Translations under genes and position numbers: made by a program
Notes under the pieces: model-generated
The model's input: only the letters and a program-made list of their open reading frames with translations
Database searches by the model: none
What the model was told of the DNA's origin: nothing
Origin: Roseobacter sp. CCS2
GTDB taxonomy: Bacteria; Pseudomonadota; Alphaproteobacteria; Rhodobacterales; Rhodobacteraceae
Direction: 5' to 3'
Length of the DNA: 64,000 nt
Assembly: GCF_000169435.1 (NCBI RefSeq)
Contig: NZ_AAYB01000002.1
Coordinates: 434,001-498,000 of the forward strand
Shown here: positions 25,692-35,115 of the stretch, piece by piece
Layout of the letters: every line of letters starts with the position of its first letter
Numbering within the stretch: the first letter of the stretch is position 1

Positions 25692-28364
25692 TTAGCACAG
25701 TTGCTTGTTGTTCTTCACATGTCGTTCGACAAGTTTCTTCGCCATTTTCCCTTTAGGTGTCATTCGCGCGAGGGGACGGTTGATGTACGCTAGATCGCCA
25801 AATATCTCATCAATCTCTTGTCTGGCTGCTAGAGACATCGCTTTCATGGCCTCTGTTCCCGTGTACAGCGTCTCGGCGTATGCACCATCTGCTTTGATGA
25901 TCTCATGATCGTCACACATCACATGGATATAAGTGACTGTCTTGAGGTCGGTAGCAACCTCGACCCCATCAAGACCCAGCAGGTGTTTGGCTGGTACAAA
26001 TACCTCGTCTGTGTCAAACATCCTGATCGCAATCTTTGATTTCACAAAGATACGGTGTTGAGGCGATACGATCAGGTCCTTCGATGGCACACCGTCAGCA
26101 AGCGTGCCCGCTTTGATCCGGATTGGCTGCAAGTTAGGTTTTGCTTCTAGATTGGCCACCGTCACAAAACGCCGACCAATCCAACGGATTGGTTGAGCGC
26201 CATTGTCAAGAGTTGCAACAAGATCACCAACTTGTAGATACTCAATCGGGCGTAGGCCTTGATCCGTTTTGATCAACGTGCCTTCAGCAAAACAAACTAC
26301 AGTTGAGAATTCGATAGTTTCGAAGTTTTGGAACTCTATGCCACCTAGCGTACCGTCTTCAACGCCGCCAGTGATTACAAAGTCACCAACGGGCTTGATG
26401 ACCCCCGTGCCCGGATCAAATGTACCGGATACAAGCTGGCTAAGTGTCGGTTGTCCCGGCCCCCCAAATGCAACGGGTGCGCCACCACCATCAGGCGTGA
26501 ATGTGCCGATAGCTGCGTCATCAATTCCAGTGATGTCGCTGCGGGTTAGGTCCGTGCCGGTGTATGTGAAACGGTCAGCTTCTGCAGGATCTTCATCGGC
26601 GATGAACACTTCGACATCTTCAACGGTATCGGTCGTGCCATCATTGGTTTTGTCGATGGTACCTGTCCCAGTACCATCGACAGCGACCTCAATCGTTTCG
26701 CCGGTCAGGGACGTGCCATCTTCCGCAGTGAAGGTGTCTGTGCCAGCTCCGCCAGAAATTGTATCGGTGCCCGCACTGATCCTAATTTCATCGTCGCCAG
26801 AACCACCCTCAACGGTATCTACACCTGCACCACCATCCAAAACGTCATCACCAGCGCCGCCATCGATGCTATCGTCGCCAATACCGCCCTCAATCTCATC
26901 ATTGCCAGTACCACCGTCAATGTCGTCGTTGCCGCTACCACCCTCGATATCGTCATCGCCGCGATCGCCGTAGATAATATCGTTGCCAGCTCCACCATCA
27001 ATAATATCATTTGAGCCGTCGGCCGTATCTTCGACTGGAACCGTGTCGTAGTGAATTTCAGTGAGATCAATCCGCTGACCACCGGACCCAAGGTTCCCAT
27101 AGTTAATTACAATTGACGAAACGGGGCCCGCAACTTCGACAAGCAACGACGCAGCATCAGTGCTGGGTAATTGGTTCCCTGTCCCCAAATTCGCTGTTGC
27201 CGTGTCATTGCCAGCAACGCCATCGGTGTCCGTGAGGGTATGGTTTGCACCACCGGTGAGCGTAACTTCAACCGGGTTGCCATCTGCATCAAATGCTGTG
27301 ATCGTAACAGTGTCGCGCCAAGATCCAGTCGCTTCGTCGATATCGTTTAGTTTGAAGTTTACATTTGTAACCTCGCCCTCAAAGCCAGCATCGCTGGAAC
27401 TGAAATCGATTGTCGTTGTTGACGTGTTACCACCGCCCGAACCACCTAAAAGGATCGCATTGTCGCTGACGTCTTGACCGTCATTCAGACCGCTAGAGTT
27501 TTGTGCGTCGCTGTTGTTATAGTCAAATCCGGTCGATTGGCCGTCATCTTCAAACGTGATGTCGACTTGCACACCACCTGACGTGTAGGACACACCACCG
27601 CTGAGATCATCACCATCATCGATAGCTGATCCATCACCGCTCGGGTCAGGAAGCGACGCAAAGTCAGAACTTTGGGGCACGCTGTCACCACGGATAATGT
27701 CATCACCGTCGCCACCGTTCAGTGTATCGCTGCCAGCATTGCCAACGATCTGGTCGTTGCCGTCACCACCTTCGACGGTGTCGTTTCCGCTACCCGCATC
27801 AACCTCGTCTGCGCCGCCCCCGGCATTGATCGTGTCCTCGCCAGCACCTGCGATGATCAGGTCATCACCACTGAGGTCGAGACCAGATGGCGTTGCTTCG
27901 GAAACCGTCTCATCACCCGATGCAAGTGCATCGTAGTCGACGCTGTTGGGATCGGGGTTAAAATCGCGTCCCGTGACCGTTGCTAAACCTGGTGGAACAT
28001 CTGGTGGCAGGATAATGAAATCGACACCGCTGGTGTCACCTTCAAAAGAATATCCTGTATAGACCGTAGGATCACCAGCGATTGTGAAAGTAAAAGTCGC
28101 TTCCAGATAGAACTGTTCGCCATTCAGCGCACCGCCGGAAAGAAGTGCGCCCCCCTGTTCAGCAAAAATGAACTGGTTGGCGTCACTGCTCGCCTCGTTC
28201 GTTGTATCACCGCCAATGTTTGTATCCGCGTCATCGTCTTGAATCACGATATTGAGTGGATTGACGCCCGCCCCGCCGATGTTGAAGGTCTCGCCCGTAT
28301 TTGGTGCTTGCGTGTTTGTTCCAAGCTCTGAAAGCAGATAGCCGGTGAATGAACGAATTGCCAA
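25692..28364 (-). CDS. RTX calcium-binding protein with C-terminal Hint domain
   Basis: Large acidic secreted protein of 890 residues. Two blocks of RTX nonapeptides (GGxGxDxx), about 165-235 and 445-545, should fold on calcium outside the cell and imply type I secretion; no classical signal peptide is seen. From about residue 690 a Hint domain begins [13 protein letters not shown] and includes [10 protein letters not shown], as in self-processing Hedgehog/intein folds with a Cys as first residue. Hint-RTX proteins are frequent in roseobacters, but their function is not settled. No T1SS gene is nearby. Confidence 0.85.
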   Translation of the reverse strand: MAIRSFTGYLLSELGTNTQAPNTGETFNIGGAGVNPLNIVIQDDDADTNIGGDTTNEASSDANQFIFAEQGGALLSGGALNGEQFYLEATFTFTIAGDPTVYTGYSFEGDTSGVDFIILPPDVPPGLATVTGRDFNPDPNSVDYDALASGDETVSEATPSGLDLSGDDLIIAGAGEDTINAGGGADEVDAGSGNDTVEGGDGNDQIVGNAGSDTLNGGDGDDIIRGDSVPQSSDFASLPDPSGDGSAIDDGDDLSGGVSYTSGGVQVDITFEDDGQSTGFDYNNSDAQNSSGLNDGQDVSDNAILLGGSGGGNTSTTTIDFSSSDAGFEGEVTNVNFKLNDIDEATGSWRDTVTITAFDADGNPVEVTLTGGANHTLTDTDGVAGNDTATANLGTGNQLPSTDAASLLVEVAGPVSSIVINYGNLGSGGQRIDLTEIHYDTVPVEDTADGSNDIIDGGAGNDIIYGDRGDDDIEGGSGNDDIDGGTGNDEIEGGIGDDSIDGGAGDDVLDGGAGVDTVEGGSGDDEIRISAGTDTISGGAGTDTFTAEDGTSLTGETIEVAVDGTGTGTIDKTNDGTTDTVEDVEVFIADEDPAEADRFTYTGTDLTRSDITGIDDAAIGTFTPDGGGAPVAFGGPGQPTLSQLVSGTFDPGTGVIKPVGDFVITGGVEDGTLGGIEFQNFETIEFSTVVCFAEGTLIKTDQGLRPIEYLQVGDLVATLDNGAQPIRWIGRRFVTVANLEAKPNLQPIRIKAGTLADGVPSKDLIVSPQHRIFVKSKIAIRMFDTDEVFVPAKHLLGLDGVEVATDLKTVTYIHVMCDDHEIIKADGAYAETLYTGTEAMKAMSLAARQEIDEIFGDLAYINRPLARMTPKGKMAKKLVERHVKNNKQLC

Positions 28365-29066
28365 TTATACTACTCCCGCGTGAATCGCCTGTTTCTTAAA
28401 GCAGTTTAGATATCGTAAGATACTGTTATTATTAAGGCGGGTTCGCTGCGCCATGTCTGATTGTTCAGGTATTCCAAGTTAGAGAATGTTGACGCAAATC
28501 GAATGGCGGACATTCAACCTGATACGATGGTTGGCGGCTTTGTCCCGCGACTCGTTGGTTTGACCGGCTTGCGGCGAAAGTGCAGTCTCAGTTCACGCAA
28601 AATCATCACCCGCGAATGACCGGATTGGCGACCTGCGCCGCGATGCGACAACCAGCATGCTGCAGATGCGAAGACATGCTGCGTCAGCGAAGGCCGAAAA
28701 TCCAAGGTCGGGATTGGTCCGCAACCCAGTCATCTAGCCCTCGATTTTGTTGCACTTTGCACGAAGGTCGGCTTTGACGATACAGGCGCTTCGCTTTTGC
28801 ACGTGCAGCACATCCTTTGTCACACATCACGAGCCGCGACACACCCAATGATGTTATCATCTTACCTTTCCTCATCGCGGCATGGGATAGGTAGGTCGAG
28901 ATGTCAGATCGCTTCCTTCGATTGTATGTCGCCGCAAACGGTCAATTTTTTAGTTTTCAGCGCGCTCTTTGGCGTTTTTCTTGAATGACTGATCGTCATT
29001 AATTCGACATTAACTGATACGCACCACAGTGAGCCCTGAAGGCGGACCCAAGGTCGGGCCGTTGCT
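28365..29066. other. Intergenic stretch with fossil repeat and CtrA-type site
   Basis: No convincing gene on either strand. It contains a copy of the recurrent intergenic sequence near 28503-28560 and a TTAA-N7-TTAA site at 28999-29013; the remainder shows nothing I can name. Confidence 0.5.
28999..29013. promoter_or_regulatory. CtrA-type binding site upstream of the sugar transferase
   Basis: TTAATTCGACATTAA is a perfect match to TTAA-N7-TTAA, the full CtrA recognition sequence in alphaproteobacteria. It lies 53 bases before the sugar transferase start, and its reach may include the spike genes downstream. Confidence 0.55.
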
Positions 29067-29744
29067 TTGGGATTGCTTGCCACCTTGTTGCATTTTGATG
29101 AAAACACTTTCGGGCTTGATGAGGCCCGCGCGCGAAACTGCGGCGGTCGTCCTGAAGGCATAGGCGTCCCATTTTCAAAGCGGTTCTTTGATGTTGCAAT
29201 TTCAGCCTTGCTGCTGCCAGTTCTGGCTTTAGCGGCGCTCGTCCTTTTGATGATCAATCCTTTTTTCAACCGTGGTTCGTTAATGTACTATCAGCGCCGT
29301 ATGGGCCGCGGTGGTGCACCTTTTCGCGCGTTTAAGTTTCGCACCATGAAGCCAGCGATGGCTTTAGCCCGAGGGGCGTATGATGCGTTGGAGCAGGATC
29401 GTATTTCCCGCATGGGCCGTGTGTTGCGCCGGTTGCGCATTGATGAACTGCCACAGATTATCAATGTCTTACGCCGTGAGATGAGCATTATTGGCCCACG
29501 TCCTGATTTATATGATCATGCCTGCGTGTATCTGGACACGGTGCCGGGATATGCGGCACGTCAGCAGATGATGCCTGGCATCAGCGGCTACGCGCAGACT
29601 GAAGTCGGTTATGTGGATGGCAGGGAGGGTGTGAAGCGCAAGGTTGCCGCGGACCTTCACTATGAGATGCATGCGAGTTTTCGGTTTGATTTATGGATTG
29701 CCTGGCGAACACTGTGCGTGATCCTGGCGCGCAAAGGCCGTTAG
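29067..29744 (+). CDS. Exopolysaccharide-initiating sugar transferase (WcaJ/ExoY family)
   Basis: Membrane-bound enzyme that loads the first sugar phosphate onto undecaprenyl phosphate. One hydrophobic hairpin (about 45-68) follows FSKRFFDVAIS, and the catalytic part has FRAFKFRTM, LRRLRIDELPQIINVLRREMSIIGPRPD and GISGYAQ, all typical. The start is uncertain: TTG at 29067 is the first candidate and no good ribosome site is visible; a later start before GVPFSKRFFD would also suit. A CtrA-type site lies upstream. It opens the polysaccharide locus. Confidence 0.88.
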   Translation: MGLLATLLHFDENTFGLDEARARNCGGRPEGIGVPFSKRFFDVAISALLLPVLALAALVLLMINPFFNRGSLMYYQRRMGRGGAPFRAFKFRTMKPAMALARGAYDALEQDRISRMGRVLRRLRIDELPQIINVLRREMSIIGPRPDLYDHACVYLDTVPGYAARQQMMPGISGYAQTEVGYVDGREGVKRKVAADLHYEMHASFRFDLWIAWRTLCVILARKGR

Positions 29745-29852
29745 GGTATTGCTTTGTGCGCCGGTGTTGCGTGGTCTGACGCACTGTTGCCAAAGTGGTT
29801 GGTAAGTTCTGGCTTTTAAGGATGTGGGATCATTCCTAACTGGAGACCCAGA

Positions 29853-30110
29853 ATGCCTGATCCCTTTGACACCGACTATGTAAACCTGACGTCGCCCGCT
29901 GTAGCCCACTATATGATTGTCCCGTCCGATGGCGCCGATTTGCCGGTTCGCCCACGGGCGATTTATGTGAATGCGGCGGGCACAGCTGTATTGCAAGACA
30001 ATGATGGCGAAGCCGTCACATATGACTTGGCGGCTGGCAGCATTTTGTCAATCCGTCCGACCCGCGTGATGGCGACGGGCACAACCGCGCAATTGGTTGC
30101 GTGGTACTAA
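29853..30110 (+). CDS. ghsA: GTA head-spike base-type protein (RCAP_rcc01079 family)
   Basis: An 85-residue protein that I match to the spike base protein of the Rhodobacter capsulatus gene transfer agent: MPDPFDTDYVNLTSPAVAHY...GADLPVRPRAIYVNAAGTAVLQDNDG. GGAG precedes the ATG. In R. capsulatus two such genes encode head spikes that bind capsule. Here the gene is followed by a large spike-type gene and lies within the exopolysaccharide cluster, matching that arrangement. No other GTA structural gene is in the window. Confidence 0.72.
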   Translation: MPDPFDTDYVNLTSPAVAHYMIVPSDGADLPVRPRAIYVNAAGTAVLQDNDGEAVTYDLAAGSILSIRPTRVMATGTTAQLVAWY

Positions 30111-30112
30111 GC

Positions 30113-31717
30113 ATGATTGGTTTTGAGCTTTCGCCGGGGGTGGGGGCGGGCCGTGCGCCTGTGCCCCGCCCGCTGGCATCTTTCTTTGGATATGGCGGGG
30201 GGCGTTCTGTGGCCCTTGCCCCCGGTCTTGATGGTGGTTTGACGATCTGGACGGAAGTCGGGCCGCATCATGCCGCCCGGCTGCGTCTTGACCAGCAGGA
30301 TGCCGGCACCCGGTTGTCGTGGCGTGAAACGCAGCTGACAGAATTGCGCAATGTCTATCCGGTCGGTGCCATGAGCCTGACCGGTAGTTGGTCGCAATTG
30401 CAAACGTCCGGGTCGGGCCGCGCGGCCAGCTATACCGGCAATCGTGCGATCAGTACCGGATCAGCCGGTGCAAGCGCCACTGTGCAGGTCAACCGCGATC
30501 GGCCCTATGATCTGTGGATCAACTATACCGGTCGCACCAGTGGCGGATACGTCAAGGTCGAGATTGATGGCACGCAGACTTTGGTCAACGAAATCACTGA
30601 TCCGGCTGGACTGGGTTTCAAGGCCTTTTCTAGTTATGCACCGACTGATCTGACGCGCCGACAAACGATCAAAGTGGCCAGCGGGCTGACCGGCGAGCAC
30701 GATGTGCGTTTACGCTTTGGTGGCGCTGCGACCCCCGGCGGCGGTGCAATTATGGTTGAGGCTGTGACCATTAGCGGATCACTTGAAGACCCGCATATCC
30801 TGCCGCCTGTCTGGCAGCCCAACCGGTCTTATCAAATGGGTGATGAGGTGGAGTTTGGTGGCATGTATTACGCTGCCCGCGCCAATGCTACCAGTGGCGC
30901 GACTGGTCCAACCCATGTCAGCGGAATTGGTTCTGATGGTGCCATGGATTGGCGTGCGGACAACCGCCCGACATATCCGGAATTCACGATCATCGATTAT
31001 GCCTCTGAACGCGAATACGCCACCCGTCTTGATGTTGGCGGTGATGTGATCGAGGTAGGTGGCCAGACGCACGGTCATGACGCCTTGGTGTCCCAAGTGA
31101 TTGCTGTAGATGGTGTTCCGTGGGTGCCTGAGATGGCGGGCAATGGCCTGACTGTTGGCAAGCAGATTTCAATTGTCGAAGCGACCACATGGCAAACCGG
31201 CGGCAGTGGCCCGCTGGCCAATTGTCAAACCAGCCGCAATATCACGCCGGGCAGTATTCATCACAGCATGCAGGTCGATGTGACCGTGGCCTCTATGAAT
31301 GTGGAGTGGCTTTACGTGGGTATGTTGCCCTTTGTGCGCTGGGAAAGTGAGACCGCATCGACGGTGGTTGATACGCTGACCGCTGGGTCGGGCACGGTTG
31401 TCACGCTGTCGGATTATACCGGGCAGGTGGATGATCAGGTTGATTTTCCAATGGTACAAAGGCTTGGGTTAAGCGGCAGCACGCCTGTGGTTGATTTTGT
31501 CTATGGTCATGAAGCAGGTGCATTGCCTGTCGATGGCAACCGGTTGGATAAGTTTGATGCGTTTGTTTTGCCCAATATTGATGGGCGCACCGCAAGCGGT
31601 TCTACAGATTGGCCCGCCAAGGCCTATATCTGTGCCAGCCCGAAGGGCGAACTGACCTTACAAAGTGGCGACATTGTACATTTCTACAATCGTCACGTTT
31701 TGTCAGTCGTGAATTGA
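30113..31717 (+). CDS. Probable GTA/phage-type spike protein (GhsB-like)
   Basis: A 534-residue, beta-rich protein with no signal peptide. It begins MIGFELSPGVGAGRAP, 2 bases after the stop of the spike-base gene. The middle (about 110-220) looks like a jelly-roll/carbohydrate-binding module (RPYDLWINYTGRTSGGYVKVEIDG), then WQPNRSYQMGDEVEFGGMYYAA resembles a carbohydrate-binding-type repeat found in phage tail fibres. By position it corresponds to R. capsulatus rcc01080 (ghsB). That it is displayed on GTA heads or phage particles is inference. Confidence 0.6.
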   Translation: MIGFELSPGVGAGRAPVPRPLASFFGYGGGRSVALAPGLDGGLTIWTEVGPHHAARLRLDQQDAGTRLSWRETQLTELRNVYPVGAMSLTGSWSQLQTSGSGRAASYTGNRAISTGSAGASATVQVNRDRPYDLWINYTGRTSGGYVKVEIDGTQTLVNEITDPAGLGFKAFSSYAPTDLTRRQTIKVASGLTGEHDVRLRFGGAATPGGGAIMVEAVTISGSLEDPHILPPVWQPNRSYQMGDEVEFGGMYYAARANATSGATGPTHVSGIGSDGAMDWRADNRPTYPEFTIIDYASEREYATRLDVGGDVIEVGGQTHGHDALVSQVIAVDGVPWVPEMAGNGLTVGKQISIVEATTWQTGGSGPLANCQTSRNITPGSIHHSMQVDVTVASMNVEWLYVGMLPFVRWESETASTVVDTLTAGSGTVVTLSDYTGQVDDQVDFPMVQRLGLSGSTPVVDFVYGHEAGALPVDGNRLDKFDAFVLPNIDGRTASGSTDWPAKAYICASPKGELTLQSGDIVHFYNRHVLSVVN

Positions 31718-31725
31718 TCTAATGG

Positions 31726-31749
31726 CGGGGGCTGCTTTGGCGGCCCCCG
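31726..31749. terminator. Hairpin between convergent spike and kinase genes
   Basis: CGGGGGC (31726-31732) pairs with GCCCCCG (31743-31749) over a ten-base loop, directly abutting the stop of the minus-strand gene. No T run follows, so termination strength is uncertain. Confidence 0.4.
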
Positions 31750-33714
31750 TTAAACAGCAGATGTGGTCTGCAGGATGCTGACGCAGGGGTCATTCGACAG
31801 CTTTCGCATCTTGCGCAGATTGACTTTTGACAGGATCAGCCCTGTCGCTGGGCGACCGATATCTTCCAATGCCTCCAACCCACGCTCTACAAGTTCTTTT
31901 GGGGTCTTGGACCAGTGGACTGCGTAAATAATCGCATCAACATGGCTTGCAAGCAATCGCGCCAATGGACCATGCAGAATTGGCGGTCCGTCTATGATGA
32001 TGTGGTCATAGCGTTGTCTAAGGATATCAAGCCGTGCTGCAAGATTGTCTGCGGTCAGTGGTCCTTGCGCGTCTTCGATCATCAGGACATCGGATCCAAA
32101 AGCCGCGATATGCGCATTTTCTGCGCTATTGTTCCAACCTGCTTTGGCCGCTTGCAGTACGTCACTTGCCAGATATGTCCTTAATTGCTTGTCATATCCA
32201 TCCGCACCAAGGATGAGGACGCGTTTTCCGGTGTGGGCGATGGCCTGCGCCAACAGCAGCGCATGTTCCGTTTTTCCTTCAGATTGCATGCTGGAGGTTG
32301 ACAGGATCACTTGTGCTGACGTTGCCCGCGTTGTCAGGGTAAGGGCGGTATAAAGCCCATGTGCGGCATGCGACAGTTCCGATTTTGGCAGTCGGGCGAA
32401 CGCCTGTCGTCCCTTGCGTAGCGTCCTGAGTGCACCTGTCGAGAATTGCGCCAGAACAGGCAGGCCGGTGGCGTCGCGCAGGTCACGGGCATCTATGATC
32501 CCCTTGCGCGTATTGTGACGCACGACAATCACCATGACGCCGATGGCGATTCCCAAGAGTGCCGCGATTGTCAGGATCAATGTCTTGCGCGGACCAATGT
32601 AGACCCCGTGTGTGGCGGGTGCAACGCGCAGTGACTGCGGCGTACCCAGCCCTTGTTGCATCCGGTTCTCGTGTAGTCGCCCCAGAAACATCTGATAAAG
32701 CTGGCGGGTTGCGTCCGTTTGCAATTGCAGTTGGTGCAATTGGGCCAAGCCGGCAGACTGCGCTGACAATTGTGCGCTGAGCCGTTCCTTGAGTGATGCA
32801 ATATCGCTGATTTTGTTGTGCATCTGTGCAATTTCGGCGCGGTTCCGGGCTGATCCACTGTCAGAGGCAATTTCCAGCAGGGCGAGCGTGTTACGTGCTT
32901 CGGTAAGGTTCTGATCCGCACCAAGCACCTGCGCGCTAAGCGTATCTAAACCGCGGTCTTGTTGCAGTTGGGCGGTCGCGATGAGCGCTGCGATTTGCAT
33001 CTCTTGCGTTTCAAGCTGGCTGCGCAAGGTGGTGACGCGCGATTGCAGCCAGACTTGCGCCTCATCCCGCGCTTGGGCATCGAGGGTTTGCGTATGCGCG
33101 AGATAGCTTGCTGCTGTCGTATTCGCCAGCAAGGCCGCTTTTTCGGGATCACTGCTGCGCACCACTATGTGTAAAATGTAGGTATTGGGTCTGCGTGAAA
33201 CCATAAGTTTTGCGCGCAGGTTCTGGATTGTCTTGTCGTGAACAGCAGCTTGATCTGGTGTTTGTGTCGTGGTGCCAGCCAGAAGATGGCGTACTTGTGT
33301 GCGTAAGTTTCGCAAGGACAGGGGCGATTGCGCGGTCAGATAGCGGTTCAGTTCAGGGTCCGATAGCAAATCCAGCTCTGCGATAACCTGTGTTAATACG
33401 GCGTCAGATGTTACCAACGCGACCTTGGTGTTCAGCGCCGCTTCATCCACGGTTGGCTGTTGTTGCAAGCTGCCTCCGGGTTCGGCAGCCGTGTCCAGTT
33501 GCAGCGTTGCTGTGGCCACATATTGCGGGGATGCCACCCGGAAGCTGTAGTACCCGGATAAAGTGATCATCAGCACCGTGACCCAGAAGATCAGCCATTT
33601 GCCATGCCACACAGCCTTGAGCATTGCGCCGATGGCGAGGGTGGGAATATGATCTGCCCCGGTAATCAAGCCGTCGCGCGCCCCCGGCCCAGTCATTTTA
33701 TCGTATTGCGTCAT
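31750..33714 (-). CDS. Polysaccharide co-polymerase with degenerate BY-kinase domain (Wzz/Wzc type)
   Basis: Controls chain length of exported polysaccharide. Two membrane segments (about 40-57 and 385-405) flank a periplasmic coiled-coil part. The cytoplasmic C-terminal domain resembles bacterial tyrosine kinases but is altered: Walker A reads SSMQSEGKTEHA, Walker A' reads LILGADGYD where LIDAD is usual, while Walker B IIIDGPP is kept. The C-terminal tail has no tyrosine cluster. The gene is divergent from the flippase and shares a CtrA-type site in that gap. Confidence 0.82.
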   Translation of the reverse strand: MTQYDKMTGPGARDGLITGADHIPTLAIGAMLKAVWHGKWLIFWVTVLMITLSGYYSFRVASPQYVATATLQLDTAAEPGGSLQQQPTVDEAALNTKVALVTSDAVLTQVIAELDLLSDPELNRYLTAQSPLSLRNLRTQVRHLLAGTTTQTPDQAAVHDKTIQNLRAKLMVSRRPNTYILHIVVRSSDPEKAALLANTTAASYLAHTQTLDAQARDEAQVWLQSRVTTLRSQLETQEMQIAALIATAQLQQDRGLDTLSAQVLGADQNLTEARNTLALLEIASDSGSARNRAEIAQMHNKISDIASLKERLSAQLSAQSAGLAQLHQLQLQTDATRQLYQMFLGRLHENRMQQGLGTPQSLRVAPATHGVYIGPRKTLILTIAALLGIAIGVMVIVVRHNTRKGIIDARDLRDATGLPVLAQFSTGALRTLRKGRQAFARLPKSELSHAAHGLYTALTLTTRATSAQVILSTSSMQSEGKTEHALLLAQAIAHTGKRVLILGADGYDKQLRTYLASDVLQAAKAGWNNSAENAHIAAFGSDVLMIEDAQGPLTADNLAARLDILRQRYDHIIIDGPPILHGPLARLLASHVDAIIYAVHWSKTPKELVERGLEALEDIGRPATGLILSKVNLRKMRKLSNDPCVSILQTTSAV

Positions 33715-33769
33715 GTCAAACCGAGCCTTGGGTGTTCTGATCCATCACCCCCAAAACACCATAAAGGAG

Positions 33770-33784
33770 TTAACCTTTAATTAA
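33770..33784. promoter_or_regulatory. CtrA-type binding site between kinase and flippase genes
   Basis: TTAACCTTTAATTAA is a perfect TTAA-N7-TTAA match, 56 bases before the kinase start and 68 bases before the flippase start, so it could affect both divergent transcripts. Confidence 0.55.
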
Positions 33785-33852
33785 TCACAATGAATGAGGA
33801 CTGAAGCAGGCGTGCCCATTGGTTAACGGCGCGCACAAATGGTTGTCGTGTG

Positions 33853-35115
33853 ATGTTAAGATCAAAATTCGCAAAGTTGGCAAGACAAAGTGCCATACAG
33901 ACCCTTGGCCTGCGGGCAGGGGTTGTTGGTATCAATTTCGCGGTGATGCTGGGGCTGGCTGGCCTGTTGGGGTTTGAAGTGTTTGGCCGTCTTGCAGCGC
34001 TTTGGGGCGCGGCACTGGTGGCCGGAACAGTTCTTTCACTTGGTGGTCCGGTGATTTTGCTGCGATTATTAACGGATGGAAAGGGCATGCGTGCCCGCGA
34101 CATATGCACCATTACTTTGGTTTATCCCGCTATATTGGCCCTGCTTATCTATGCTTGCGCGATCAATCTTGCGCCGACATGGTCTTGGGGTGCGATCCTT
34201 GGCGCGGGGTTCGCGGCGAACGTGCTGGCTTGTTTGGCAAGCGTCATGCGCGCGCTGGGCAGCGTGCAGGCCTCAATGGCACTGCGCGACGCAGGACCAC
34301 AGGTTGCTTTGGGACTGGCGGGTGTGTTGGGGCCGCATGCTGCTGCGGATACGATTGTGGCCAGCGCTGCGCTGACGATGTCTGCGTTGGCCCTTTGTGG
34401 TTTAATATGGGTGTGTCGCCATAAAGATATGTCCGGTGTGCTTTCAACCATCTGGCGACCGTATTGGAGCGCGTCGCTATGGGCGTCATCCGTTTTGGGA
34501 ATGGTTGTTGCACAGGTTGATCTGATCATCGGTGGCGCGGTGATTTCCGCCGAACAATTGGGCGTTTATGCTGTGCTGCGGCGGGTGGCCAATTTGGTTG
34601 CGCTGCCGGTGACGGTGGCGACATGGGTCAGTGCGCCAGTAATTTCAGCCGCGCATGGCAAAGGCGACGCAAGGTCGCTCGCCAGTGCAAGCGCGCAGGG
34701 TAGCCAGATCGCGATGTGGCCAGGATTGGTGCTTTTTGCGATTGCGATGCTGGCGATGCCGTTGCTGCCGCTTCTATTGCCGGAATATGCCGACGACGGT
34801 CTGACGTTGATCTTTGCAATTCTTTTGCTGGGCGCGCTGGGGCAGGTTGTTTTCGCCTCCAGCTTTGGTGTGGCGACTTTATGCAACGTCCCGCGTTACG
34901 CGATGATGGCACGGCTGGGAATGGTTGTGCTGTATCTTCTTTGGTTTGCTTTCTGGGGTGCCGATCTGACAGCGACCACCAATGCCGTGGGCTATGTCGG
35001 GGCGCTAAGCTTGGGTTGTGTGGCCTTGTGGTGGGCCGTCTGGCGCCATTTGGGTGTCGATACCTCTGCCTTTGTTCTGCTGAATATGCGGAGGTGGGCT
35101 TGGAAAACCTCTTGA
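33853..35115 (+). CDS. Polysaccharide flippase (Wzx-like, MATE/MOP superfamily)
   Basis: Integral membrane protein of 420 residues with about 12-14 hydrophobic segments, beginning with a basic N-terminus (MLRSKFAKLARQSAIQTLGLRAG) as in Wzx flippases that carry lipid-linked repeat units across the inner membrane. The ATG at 33853 directly follows a possible GTG start. It is the first gene of the rightward polysaccharide operon; the next gene starts at or within its stop. Confidence 0.83.
   Translation: MLRSKFAKLARQSAIQTLGLRAGVVGINFAVMLGLAGLLGFEVFGRLAALWGAALVAGTVLSLGGPVILLRLLTDGKGMRARDICTITLVYPAILALLIYACAINLAPTWSWGAILGAGFAANVLACLASVMRALGSVQASMALRDAGPQVALGLAGVLGPHAAADTIVASAALTMSALALCGLIWVCRHKDMSGVLSTIWRPYWSASLWASSVLGMVVAQVDLIIGGAVISAEQLGVYAVLRRVANLVALPVTVATWVSAPVISAAHGKGDARSLASASAQGSQIAMWPGLVLFAIAMLAMPLLPLLLPEYADDGLTLIFAILLLGALGQVVFASSFGVATLCNVPRYAMMARLGMVVLYLLWFAFWGADLTATTNAVGYVGALSLGCVALWWAVWRHLGVDTSAFVLLNMRRWAWKTS

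Noticed and set aside
26269..26973. Plus-strand frame rich in Pro/Ser/Val opposite the RTX region
   Set aside because: It is the mirror of Gly/Asp RTX repeats on the minus strand and has no independent support.
34716..35099. Upstream extension of the polymerase frame inside the flippase gene
   Set aside because: The residues are cysteine- and glycine-rich without membrane pattern and overlap a convincing flippase sequence; start placed at 35115.
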